Under the pieces are notes generated by a model. That model was not told where the DNA came from and made no database searches. It saw only the letters and a list, made by a program, of their open reading frames with translations. A program made the position numbers and the translations under genes. 23,356 nucleotides of DNA from a virus: IMG/VR virus record IMGVR_UViG_3300046314_000579, positions 1 to 23,356 of that record. One strand, 5' to 3'. The stretch's first letter is position 1. Each line of letters starts with the position of its first letter. This document shows, piece after piece, positions 9,321-19,107 of this stretch.

Positions 9321-12008
9321 ATGGCAAACACTTCTCTACAAAATCAGCTCGGACTTGGACTTGCGGTAAAACAGAATACGGCACCTGCGCCTATTGCAGT
9401 ATTTCCAGTTACAACAAGTGCACCAACACGCCTACAGCAAATACGCTCTGTAAATAAGGCTAGTCAAGATATAGGAGCTCTAGCAACTGGGCTATGAGCA
9501 GATATAATGGCAGTAGAATCATGAGATCCAAATGCTAAAATATCATCTATAGGAGCATGAGGAACATGAGATACTACAGTATGAGAGCTATGACAGAGAT
9601 TGTCTAGTTTTTCATCATCTCCAACTGGTGTTGCTTCAACTACCCCATGAGTTATCTGAAAGATGGGATCTATTGCATGAGTACCAAATAAAAAGAAGAC
9701 AAATATTGCAGAGACTACAGGACAGATAGCACCTACAGGACAGATAGCACCTCTTGGATCACCTGTATCTCCTGATATGTCAGGACTACAGGGTATAAAT
9801 TCGGATGAAAACAGACTTGCACGTCTGCAAGCAAATGGTGGTAGTGCAACAGCTATTGCAAATCTTAAAGCAAAGATGACTCCTGCTCCAGTAACAATAG
9901 ATCCTACAGGGCTATCAGGTGCGGAACTACAGGCATATAACATGCTCAATCCACAGGAGCAAGCACAGTATAAGGCTCTGGCTACTCAGTGACTCAAAGC
10001 ACAGACAGACTATCTCACAAAGTCTAAGGCAAATATGGAGTTCGAGAAGGAACAAGAGTTAAAAAGAGTAGAGATGGAAGACAACTCAGATGCTATCGCT
10101 GAGATAAATAGCCAACGTACAATCGAAGAAGCACAAAAGCAGGTGGCGAACCTTAAACAGAATATTGGGTATCTTGGTACAGGTGGACAGCCTGGTATAT
10201 CTAATCAAAAGCTCGATGCAGTATCTAATCAAGTCTCTCTCGCTGATCGTACACTTAAAAACATAATCGAGGTAGAACGTCTCCAAAAAGAAAACAGAGA
10301 AGTCGGACAGCAAAAGAATGCTGAGATATTCACTCGTCAACTCAAAATCCTACAGGATGATCTCGATGGAAAGGTTAACAAGAAGGTACAAGGCGCACTT
10401 AATGAGTTTACAAGTGCAGAACTCGCATGAAAACTTGATACAATCCCTGAGATCGAGGCTTTTCAACAGCAACTCTATTCACAGCTCGATGGTGACCTCT
10501 CATCTATAATGGATACAAATATAGAAGCTCGAAAGTTCCTTATAGAACGCTATGACAAGCTCGCAGAGAGTCAGAAGGCACAGATGGCGAATGCTCAAAA
10601 GGCAAAAGCGGAGTATCAGAAGAACGCAAATACACTAAATAAGGACATGAGTAATGCGCTTGGATATTTTGTGAACGATAACGGAGAACCACTTGTAGAT
10701 AAAACAACAGGGCAGAATATCGTTGTACCTCCTGAAACAACAACAAACTACGATGCAAGTACAGGACAGATGATGTTAGTAACAAAGAATCGTGATGGAA
10801 CTTACTGAATTAAAACGATACAAGCTTGAACTTGAAAAGCACCTCAAACTACTACTATAGAGAATCCAGACGGAACAAAGTCTACTCTACAATGGAATGG
10901 TAGCCAATGGACGCCAATACAAGGGGGACAGTCAAGTGGTACAAGTCTAACTCCTACAGGAACTCTCGCAACTGCTACAGTAAACGGAAAAAATATACAG
11001 CTTGATTCAATCGCTTCACAATCTCTTAATTCAGTAGCTCCACTTCTTGGAAATGGCGTAATACTAGGTGAATGACATAGAACTAGAGAAAGACAGACAC
11101 AGCTCTATGAGGCATATAAGAATGGCACAGGATGACTCGCTGCACCTCCTGGACAATCTAAGCATGAAAGTGGTATGGCTATAGATATATACAGCGGTAA
11201 AGACAAGAATGGAAAACTCCTTGCGCTTACTCCAGAGCAAGTAAAGGTAATGAATGCAAACGGATGGGTACAGAATGCATGAGCTGATGATATGGGGCAT
11301 TTTGAGTATGTAGGTACACAAGGAACAGGAACACAAAGTACAGACCAAAAAGCAGAAGCAATGGCACTTGTACAGGGATTATGAGGTACAGAGTGAGAAA
11401 GAGCATCATACGCAAAAAATATAATTGATAGAGCTAATAAAAAGTGATTATCTCTTATAGATGCAAAGAAAGAACTTGGATATAAAACTGCAGATGATAA
11501 GAATTTTGAAGAAACACGAAAACAGCAATATACTGATATTAGGAAATGATATTCTGAAAGCACAGGTAATGCGAAAACAGCACTCACACTATTAAATGAG
11601 CCACAGACCGCAATAGGGGATGTAGCGAGTATTGTATGATTCTTAAAAACTATCGACCCAGCCTCAGTAGCTCGTGAATCGGAAGTTGACAGCGTACAAA
11701 ATGCAAGATGAGTGGTTGATTCATTATTGAATACATTTTCTAAACTGAAAGAGGGGACAAAACTTACAGATACTCAGAGGGAACAACTTAAATGAGCTAT
11801 ACAGACCATAGTTACAGCTCAAGATAATAAATTCTATGAAACGGTATATGAAATGAAAAAAGATTTTAATGATAGATGACTTGATCCAAGTGTATATATT
11901 CCTAAAACATTTATTGAAAAAGCTGATAAATTGTATTGAAAAGTAGAAACAGCAAAAAAGAAGCTCGGATGATTCTCACTCTCAGATATTCTCTCTAAAC
12001 TCCCTTAA
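9321..12008 (+). CDS. Large ejection/internal virion protein with M15 peptidase domain
   Basis: Reads as 895 residues with well over 20 TGA-Gly codons; the standard code shows only fragments. After a Gly/Ser/Pro-rich N-terminus comes a long charged coiled coil (about residues 220-430). Residues about 560-668 form a VanY/M15-type peptidase: HRT at 586-588, GLAAPPGQSKHESGMAID with zinc-site S613-x-H615-x6-D622, and GHFEYVG with H660, matching the family's SxHxxGxAxD and final HxxYVG pattern. M15 enzymes cut D-Ala-D-Ala or L-Ala-D-Glu links in peptidoglycan. The C-terminal ~200 residues are helical and include DPASVARESEVDSVQNARG, a segment typical of phage virion proteins. It lies just before another giant gene, as in podovirus ejection modules. 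A host-wall-penetrating virion enzyme is inferred. Confidence 0.8.
9717..9752 (+). repeat. Tandem 18-bp duplication inside the peptidase-bearing gene
   Basis: ACAGGACAGATAGCACCT is present twice in perfect tandem (9717-9734 and 9735-9752), in frame, encoding TGQIAP twice in the low-complexity N-terminal part of the protein. Confidence 0.9.
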
Positions 12009-12010
12009 AT

Positions 12011-14482
12011 ATGGAAATCAAAAATCTATTCACTCCAGAAGCTCAAAAATGATTCTCAACAGCGTATGAGGGGATTAAAAAAAGAGTAAAGCCACTTACA
12101 GACTTTTGACAACAAGTATGAGAAGACGTAAGTGCTAAAATTGCACCTGAACTATCGAAAGTTTGAGGTGCTTTAGGGAACATAACTCAGCCAATAGTAA
12201 AGCCTATTCAACAAGCGAGACAAAAAAGCAAAGTAATATGAGAGGTAAACTCATTTTTTACTGATGCAGGAATCACAATGGATGATATTAAGGCGCTTGC
12301 AGAGGATGAATGAGTAGATTTTAATGAGGTACTTACAAAGTTCAAAAATAATGGAATCAAAGTACAGTGAATGGATGAGATAGTAGCAAAGGAACAGGAA
12401 GTAAAGAAAATCCAAACAGAACAGCCTACTGATTTTTCAGGACGTGGACTTGCAATAAATCCAGAGTATGACGAAGTAAGCGCACTCGGGAATCTCACTG
12501 CAAATATTCCTAAATTTCAATCAGAAGAAGACGATAGTCTTATTACTTCAATAGGAAAGACTATCGGTAATATTCCGTCAAATGCAGTACAAGTATGAGC
12601 ATGAGTTTGAGATATATGATTATCTTACTTGCGAAACATAGATCAGTGACCTTTTGATGCACTTACTGAAACAGCAAAGGCAAAAATAATAAATCCAACA
12701 TATCAACAAGCACTCGGAGTTGCTGATATAGCAAAGAAAGGATATGAGAAATGATTAGAAACATCATATAGCTGGGCGGAGGGTGGAGAGGCAAAAAAGA
12801 GAGGAGTATTCTGAGGTATACTATGAGCCACTGATGCTCTTACTAAAAAAGGTACTGAATTTGTAGTAGAAAATCCAGTTGCTACACTTGGTATGGTTCA
12901 GTGAGTAAAGAACGTGTGACGAGGCGCTGAGGCACTAAAAACAGCAGGTTCTGAGGTAATGAAAGGCAATATAGGAAAAGCTACAGCATGACTTGCAAAG
13001 AGTACAGCTATAGGTGCGAAGGAGATTATATACGACCCTGTAAAAATGTGAGTTACTGCACCAATAAAACTAGCATGAGCAATTACAAAAAAAGTATTAC
13101 CAAATAATATATCTAATAAAATGGCAGAGCAAATGCTTGCCTCCCAATGGAAACTCACGAAACCAGTTAGAAGAGAATTAGAATGAAAGATAGGGCAATC
13201 TTGACCTAAATTTGCTCTTGAAAACGACCTGATAGGAAAAGATATAGAAGCCACAGCAGATAATGCTTGAGTATTTAAGATTGAGAAAATAAAAGAAAAA
13301 ATTGATGCGGTAAAGAAATTTTGAGAAACAGAAACACCTAGCGTAGCAAAAAATGTTGCGCAGGTATTAAAGACAGATATCGAAGATTCGGTAAGAAAAT
13401 CATATTGAGAATGAAATACTAGAGCCATACTTGAGGAGAATCATCCAGAGCTTGCACGTGTATTTAATCTTGCAGATGAGATTATTAGTTCTGATAAAGT
13501 TGACTATGTAAAACTTGAACAATTAAAAGAACTCCATGACTATCTTAACCCTGAAAATATCCAGTATGACATAAGCGGGAAGCCTATTAGTGAGACTCGA
13601 AATATATTAAGCGCAGGTAAACGACAAAAACTACAACAGATGCTAGAGGATGAGGGGAATAATAGAGGAATTGATATTAAAAAAATCAATAGAGATATAC
13701 AAGGGGCGTACACTTTAGAAAAATGACTGAATGATACAGTTGGCAGAATAGCAAATTTGAATATACTATGACTTGGCGATACTCAGATGGCAGTAATATC
13801 ATCTATTCTATGATGAGCACCTGGAGCGGTATGATGAATACTCCTAAAGAAGTGACTTACAAGCGAAGGATTCGTATGAGGACTCGCAAAAAAACTCTAT
13901 AACAAACAAAAAAATGTTAATCCCAACAATAGCAATCGTAGTGGGGCTAGTAATCCTCCTGTCACTCGGATGGGCAGGATTATGAATTATAATAGTGACA
14001 CTCCTATTGCTAAAATAACACAGGATAGTAAACCAATAGAACAATCTAATATCCCTTGATCTAAAAAAACAAGGATAGAAGTTCCTAGTAATCCGAAAGG
14101 GAATGAATCTAAAGTCCTTGCTAAAAAACAGGGAGTAATGGTAAAATGAAAAGAGGAACAAAAGTTATTACCTAGTGGGCAACGTATGCGCGATAAAGAA
14201 CTAGCTAATCTAGCTTACGATATTGCAAGTAATACAAAGGCGGCAAGGTATGGATGAACAGGAAATACAAGAGCTGAAACTAGCATAAATTGAGCACTCG
14301 CTAGATGACAAATAACTCGCCAAGAAGCAATAAAAATAGCAGAAGAGATCCTAGAAAATAAGTGAGGTAGATTCTCATATATAAATAAAAGTGATATGGA
14401 AAAATATATAGATATGCTTTATTCAAATAAAAAGATTGAAACATTCGATGATGTATTATGATGAATCCCTAAGAAAAAATAA
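12011..14482 (+). CDS. Very large internal virion / DNA-ejection-like protein
   Basis: Reads as 823 residues with several tens of TGA-Gly codons, starting two bases after the previous stop. Acidic and basic amphipathic helices dominate, with Gly/Ala-rich stretches (residues about 265-380). A hydrophobic Gly/Ala segment MAVISSILGGAPGAVGGILL lies at about residues 593-612, then a basic stretch and an Asn/Ser linker, then a helical basic C-terminal domain ending GGIPKKK. Size, membrane-active segments and position after the peptidase protein and before the terminase suggest a podovirus-type ejection protein that helps DNA cross the envelope. No enzyme motif was found. A short hydrophobic frame overlaps the linker at 13914-14018. 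Confidence 0.55.
13914..14018 (+). CDS. Possible overlapping small transmembrane protein
   Basis: In the +1 frame within the large ejection-like gene, an ATG at 13914 opens 34 codons (one TGA-Gly) ending in TAA. The product starts MLIPTIAIVVGLVILLSLGW and is almost entirely hydrophobic, enough for one long or two short membrane helices, with a single Lys at the end. The main frame here encodes an Asn/Ser-rich linker. The ATG follows a run of seven A (13908-13914), so slippage there could also fuse the upstream protein to this hydrophobic tail. It could be a holin-like or membrane-anchoring peptide, or chance, since Asn/Ser codons tend to give hydrophobic codons when shifted. Confidence 0.3.
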
Positions 14483-14496
14483 TCCCCCTTCCCCCT

Positions 14497-16101
14497 ATGG
14501 AACTCAAACAACGTGTAGAACTCCTTGCTAAAGCTAAGAAAGAGCCTAAGTTACAGGCAATAGAGATAGAGATGTGCAAAAGAGATCCAATATACTTTTT
14601 CAACACCTATCTTAATACTGATAAGAACAAGACTCTTTTTAGTGACGATACACCTGATGTACTTCCTTTTATCCTTTTTCCTTTTCAGGAAGAGTATGTA
14701 ACAGAGGTATGGAGAAGTATAACACAGGCAAATATTCCAGTAGAGGAAAGAGATATTGACGAACTAACAAATGTATTTGTAGAGAAATCCCGCCAAATGG
14801 GCTTGAGTTGGCTTACTTGTGGTCTTTTTCTGTATGGATTCATATTCCATCACCATAAGTACACTATAATCTCTCGAACTGCTGACGAGGTAGACAAGCT
14901 CGGAGATATGGACTCTATGTTCGAGAAAATTCGCTTTATGATACGCAACTTGCCAACATGGATGCTTCCTAAGTGATTTTCTCGTGAGATGAGTAAGGAT
15001 AGGACAAATGCGTACATGAATATCAGTGATCCGAACACACAAGCAAGTATCACAGGGAAAACCGCAAATCCTGACGCTGGACGTGGTGGAACTCGAAATG
15101 CTATCTTTATGGATGAGATGGCTTTTATGCAACACGCAAGTGCTATAAATAAGGCTGCAACCTCGAATACCTCTTGTGTTATCTATAACAGCACACCAAA
15201 TGGCGAAGGTAATGAGTTCTACAGAATGCGTAAGCTCACTATGGAAAGACGAACGGCAGACTGAAAGATCCTCAAGCCTGAGATCAAGTGACTCCGCTAT
15301 CACTGGACAGAACATCCAATGTATGATCAGAACTGGTACGAGAATAAGATTAAAGGAAAGAGTAAAGAGACCATAGCACAGGAGTACGAAATCGACTACA
15401 ACACCGCTATCGTATGACGTGTATACGAGTGATTCCCTAAAGATCCTATGGTACTCGTCTATGATCCGAATAAGCCTCTCTATATAGCAATGGACAATAG
15501 TCACGGAGGAAAAGATCCGTTCGCTATTATTGTTGCACAGCCTGATGGTGCATACTGGAATATAATTGACTACCTAGAAATGAATGCTACTCCTGAAAAT
15601 ATGGCATCATTTTTGACTTGCAATCCAAAGTGAATACTAGAAACGCATCATCATAACTTCCTCGAACGATATAGAAACTATAACTGGCAGAGAGCAACAT
15701 TTATAAGTGATCCGTATGATACAAAATCTGCAATGGGGAATAGTACGATTCTCGAAGACTTCCGAAAATTAGGGATAAATCTCATGCTTCCACAAGAACG
15801 AGACAAAATAGAACAAATACTAACTACTCGAACAAACATATATCGTATTAGATATAATGATAACTGTCTCGATTTTGCATCTGCTATAATGAATGCTCGC
15901 TATCCTGAAAGAAGTGAAACAAGCCAGTCTACAAGTGTACAGAATAAGCCGATTCATGATTGGACGAGCCATGCTAGAACTGCACTAGAATATCTATTCC
16001 AGTATACAAAAGAAAACCCTCTCATAAATAAGGAAAGAGTTGTACAAGATACTCGCCCAACTCGTAACTATTTGACTGGGGAACTCGTGTATCCTAAATA
16101 G
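14497..16101 (+). CDS. terL: Terminase large subunit (packaging ATPase-nuclease)
   Basis: Reads as 534 residues with six TGA-Gly codons. ATPase motifs: deviant Walker A KSRQMGLSW (97-105), Walker B AIFMDEM with D206-E207, and C-motif NSTPNG (231-236). Nuclease motifs: D333 in IAMDNSHGG, D405 in FISDPYDT, and HDWTSHARTALEYL (487-500). TGA falls at positions where the family has Gly, for example residue 160 (LPK-G-F) and the I-V-G-R-V-Y-E-G-F stretch. It cuts concatemers and pumps DNA into the procapsid through the portal. It starts 14 bases after the previous gene behind a C-rich leader (AATCCCCCTTCCCCCT), and its TAG stop overlaps the end of a convergent minus-strand gene by 8 bases. The portal gene follows only after the minus cassette. 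Confidence 0.95.
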
Positions 16102-16345
16102 GAAGTTTTCTATTTACTCGTGTTCAATCTTTCTGAATCTCTACGTAATCTATAAACCTCTTCGCAGGAATAAAGGTACGTTGTCATGTATATTTTCAAT
16201 CTCAATTAAAATATAAATAATCATATCAAAGAAGCTCATCTATTATATAAATAAATTGTTGGTCATCATAACAATTTATATCGTATTTTTTATATATACG
16301 CATTACTAGCTTTCTTGTAATGTATAGAAGTAGTTTATCAATCAT
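16094..16345 (-). CDS. Small unknown protein, third gene of minus-strand cassette
   Basis: Reading TGA as Gly gives an 83-residue protein from ATG at 16345 to TAG at 16094-16096, with five TGA codons. It begins MIDKLLLYITRKLVMRIYKK and has a Tyr/Asp/Gly-rich middle (YFNGDGKYTGQRTF) and a basic end. It is invisible in the standard code. It starts 12 bases after the stop of the gene before it, and its 3' end overlaps the terminase end by 8 bases tail-to-tail. The family is not recognised. Base content is far more AT-rich than the virion genes (9-10 G+C in the 60-base lines at 16201 and 16321), which suggests later acquisition. Confidence 0.7.
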
Positions 16346-16357
16346 ATATAAAAAAGG

Positions 16358-16528
16358 TTATTTAGATAAAATTATATTTTCAAAATCTATATCGTATGAA
16401 ATAGTAAATTCCTCATATATTTCTCATGGGTGTTCTTTAAAATGCTGAATAAATACAGTATCTAATCTTTCCAGATCAGATTTTAGTATATATACTTTCT
16501 TCTGAGTTAATTGCGGATTTATATACAT
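16358..16528 (-). CDS. Small unknown protein, second gene of minus-strand cassette
   Basis: ATG at 16528 opens 56 residues (MYINPQLTQKKVYILKSDLE at the start), acidic overall, with one TGA-Gly in EHPGEIYEE, and ends at TAA 16358-16360. It starts 11 bases after the stop of the zinc-ribbon gene and 12 bases before the next, so the three look like one operon. The first third is a probable helix, the rest a mixed charged segment ending DIDFENIILSK. No family is recognised. Confidence 0.65.
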
Positions 16529-16539
16529 ATATAACAAGA

Positions 16540-16797
16540 TTATTTAATTCAAACCAATAGATATAATACAGTAAATCAACATTTCTCACAAAAATCTATA
16601 TTATACGTAGGCTTATTTAATTCATTGTAAACATTTTCATTGTACTGTTTTATTCGTTTTTCTAAATCTTGTCATTGTGGCGTATTTCATGCAAATGGGA
16701 ATAAAGCACTTATAATAATATGCTCATAATCCTTTTTTTCTCCAATTTTTTCATATTTGAGTTTTCAGCAACATTGGCACTTATAGACTTTTTGCAT
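16540..16797 (-). CDS. Small zinc-ribbon protein, first gene of minus-strand cassette
   Basis: ATG at 16797 opens 85 residues ending in TAA at 16540-16542. Two CxxCG knuckles lie at residues 7-11 (CQCCG) and 70-74 (CEKCG), so a zinc ribbon with a helical insertion (about residues 40-62) is likely. The Gly after each second Cys is encoded by TGA, which is strong local support for UGA = Gly. Zinc ribbons of this size often bind nucleic acid or act as protein adaptors; no specific role can be given. It is the promoter-proximal gene of the cassette, with a leader of about 75-80 bases. A competing frame at 16710-16931 needs a GTG start lying in P3 and is less convincing. Confidence 0.75.
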
Positions 16798-16832
16798 ATA
16801 TAAAAATTATCCCTCTTTTCTACCCTCCTGAT

Positions 16833-16884
16833 GCTTAAGTCTGGAGTGCAGAAAACAAAGATAATTAGTGACTTAAGCTTTTTT
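16833..16884. promoter_or_regulatory. Perfect 9-bp inverted repeat in the divergent control region
   Basis: GCTTAAGTC (16833-16841) and GACTTAAGC (16870-16878) are perfect complements 28 bases apart. On the plus strand the second arm is followed by six T (16879-16884), so it could end transcripts entering from the terminase side. On the minus strand it lies right at the start of the cassette transcript and could be a leader hairpin or a two-site operator. It sits between the minus-strand promoter and the zinc-ribbon gene. Confidence 0.5.
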
Positions 16885-16912
16885 ATTATATTCATATCTT
16901 CTCGTATTGCAA
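16885..16912 (-). promoter_or_regulatory. Minus-strand promoter for the three-gene cassette
   Basis: On the minus strand TTGCAA (16912-16907) and TATAAT (16890-16885) are separated by 16 bases. This differs from the P1-P4 consensus in its -35 box and spacer and has no C-tract after it, so the cassette may follow the host's ordinary control and not the phage program. It is back to back with P3. Confidence 0.5.
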
Positions 16913-16918
16913 ATAATT

Positions 16919-16945
16919 TTGATTTTCTCACAATTCGTATATAAT
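16919..16945 (+). promoter_or_regulatory. Promoter P3 (TTGATT-N15-TATAAT)
   Basis: TTGATT at 16919-16924, a 15-base spacer and TATAAT at 16940-16945, with CCCCC at 16959-16963 exactly 14 bases after the -10 box. Unlike P1 and P2 the C-tract has no downstream G-tract to pair with before the start codon at 16984. It drives the portal gene. Confidence 0.8.
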
Positions 16946-16983
16946 AAAAACAAGTAATCCCCCGACTCTCTAACTATCACACT

Positions 16984-18807
16984 ATGCTAAAAGTCGAGGC
17001 ATTCGAACAAAAGAAAAAGTATCCAAATTATGTTCCAACAAAAGATGAGATGACAAAAGTAGGATATGTTGCTACTCGTTTTACTGACATGAAAAATGCT
17101 CGTACTGTAGTAGATAAAGACTGGGATACATACCAGACTATGATCGATGCGGTATTTGCTCCATATCCTGACGGACGTAGCTCTTCTACTGTTCCTCTCT
17201 CTTCTGCTATGATCGAGCTATATGTAGCCGAAGCACTCAAGATCCCTACTGATTTTCAATTCCGTAGTGAAACAAGTGAACACGCAACCAACGCTAAGGC
17301 ACTAGAGTACGTATGGAAGTATGACTGGAGAACAAAAAAGAGAAAGAAGGTAATGACTGATGAGGAATATATCTGTGGTGCTTTTGGTACTTCTATTAAA
17401 TATACAGGATTTGAGAGTTCTATCTCAAAACAAAGTGATTATACTATCTGAGAAGATCTCAAGCCAGTTTGGAAAGAGACTGAATTTAAGGATGAAGAAA
17501 TAATCGTGAAGAATATAGATATTCGAGACTTTTATATCGACAATACTGTAAAGGATTCTATCGATGATGCTAGTGACTGTATACTTATCCAGTGGATGAG
17601 TTATGAGAAGTTCCAAGAGCTAAAATCAAACACATTCTATAAAAATGTAGATAAAGTAGCTCCTCGCAATTGGTCTATGGAAGACAAGCCTTTTTCTACT
17701 ATAGAGGAGGAAATAAAAACAGGAGAATATGTACGCCTCACTCATTATTGGAATGTAGAAAAGGACGCATATATGGTAATCGCTAACGAGTCTATGATAG
17801 TACGAGAGCATCCTATGATCTCTACTATGAATGGTCGCAAAGCACTTCCTTTTACTATCCGTGTACTCGGAAAGAAGAACTACTCTATATATGGTCGTGG
17901 ACTCTGTGAGGGGCTTATGATGTTCAATAGTGAAGTCAATAACCTCCGTGAAATACTCATGGATGCTATAAAGAGAAGCAATATGCAGACTCTTGCTATA
18001 GGTAATGGACTGAGTTTCAACGGACGTTCTTTTTCTTATGATAATGAGATTATAACCTTCGATGGAAACCTTGCTAATAACTTTCAACAGCTATCAGGAA
18101 ACCCACCAAATCAAGCTATATTTAGCTATATGACTCAGCTCTATAAGGATATTGCTATCTATATCGGTATAGACATACAGAACATAATCGGACAACCACA
18201 ACAGACAGCATTCCAAACAGAGGTACAGCGTGAAGCAAGCCAAAAACGTGTCAACGTATGGCTGACGAACAGAGACCTCGCTAACGAGCGATTCGCTGAT
18301 CTCTACAAAGACCTCTTGCAAAAATACTTCCCACGAAAAAACGCAGAGTGACTCTATCCAACAGTCGAGATCGAAGGGGAACAGATGGTAAACTGAAAGT
18401 TCCGAAAGAAAAAGTGAAAGTCTATATTCGAGGTAACCCCTGAAATACTCCGTGGAGATATAAGTATAGATGTATTCACGAACACAACAGCGCCAACAAT
18501 AAATGCAGTAGATAGACAGCAGAAGCTCGATCTTCTCAATGCAGTATGAGGAATAGCAAATGGGTATGCTATGGCGAAACAATCAGGAGTCGACATAGAA
18601 ACTATCCTCCCTCTCAAAAAGACTCTCCGTGATCTCGCTAGTGACTACAACCTAGAAGTCGAAAGCAACACAGATCAAGAAGACGTACAGGAGGCTAAAA
18701 TGAAGCTGATGAATGATCTCAAGGCAAAAGCAGGATGACTTACTCCTATGACTGAACTAGTACCACCAACAGAACAACCCCCTACACAATGAATTTTACC
18801 ACAATAG
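16984..18807 (+). CDS. Portal protein (podovirus/P22-like)
   Basis: Reads as 607 residues with seven TGA-Gly codons, ending in TAG. The N-terminal part has the usual helical portal start followed by a beta domain (residues about 170-300). The central stem region contains NNLREILMDAIKRSNMQTLA (from about residue 319) and a FDGN loop. The segment TAFQTEVQREASQKRVN at 408-424 is typical of portal proteins, where it forms the helix before the wing/crown. The C-terminus is acidic and Gln/Pro rich (crown or barrel tail). Twelve copies should form the DNA channel contacted by the terminase and the adaptor. It is the first gene after P3 and overlaps the next gene by 19 bases. Confidence 0.85.
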
Positions 18808-19070
18808 AAGACAACGAAATCAGGAAAGGAGAAATAATCCTTTCCTGAGATGAGGTCGCTGAAATGGTCGCCATAAAGACTATTCTTTTTAAGTTTCTAA
18901 AGAAGTCTAAGTTATCTTTTCAAATCTCTCTCGGTATGTGAAATCACCGATGAAAAGAAAGTGAAGTGTATGCAAAAATAGAAGTAATGGACGAACTCAT
19001 CCAGTCGATAGACTCGATGGAAGAATCACTCAATACCTATACAAAAAATATGAATAGTGAGAAAAAATAA
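18789..19070 (+). CDS. Small unknown protein overlapping the portal end
   Basis: ATG at 18789 opens 93 residues to TAA at 19068-19070, with three TGA-Gly codons. It shares 19 bases with the portal gene in another frame. The product (start MNFTTIEDNEIRKGEIIL) is mostly helical and charged, with a basic Lys/Phe patch near residue 35 and a C-terminal Asp/Glu/Ser helix that could form a coiled coil. A frame this long, tightly coupled to the portal, is likely real, but no family is recognised. An assembly helper or portal-bound small protein is one guess from position only. Promoter P4 begins four bases after its stop. Confidence 0.65.
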
Positions 19071-19074
19071 ATAT

Positions 19075-19101
19075 TTGATTTTCCAATAATATCTGTATAC
19101 T
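19075..19101 (+). promoter_or_regulatory. Promoter P4 (TTGATT-N15-TATACT)
   Basis: TTGATT at 19075-19080, a 15-base spacer and TATACT at 19096-19101. The CCCCC tract is also present (19123-19127) but 22 bases after the -10 box, 8 more than at P1-P3. It drives the scaffold-capsid block through a long structured leader. Confidence 0.75.
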
Positions 19102-19107
19102 AGAATT

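Noticed and set aside
14764-15504. 246-residue minus-strand frame over the terminase
   Set aside because: Antisense to a gene with complete ATPase and nuclease motifs; the Cys/Ser/Ile-rich composition is not protein-like.
423-16101. Widespread pseudogenes from in-frame stops
   Set aside because: Only TGA interrupts the frames; TAA and TAG are absent until plausible ends, frame is kept for hundreds of codons, and the joined proteins show complete family motifs.
16710-16931. Minus-strand 73-residue frame upstream of the zinc-ribbon gene
   Set aside because: It needs a GTG start inside promoter P3, spans the cassette promoter and leader, and overlaps the much better zinc-ribbon frame.
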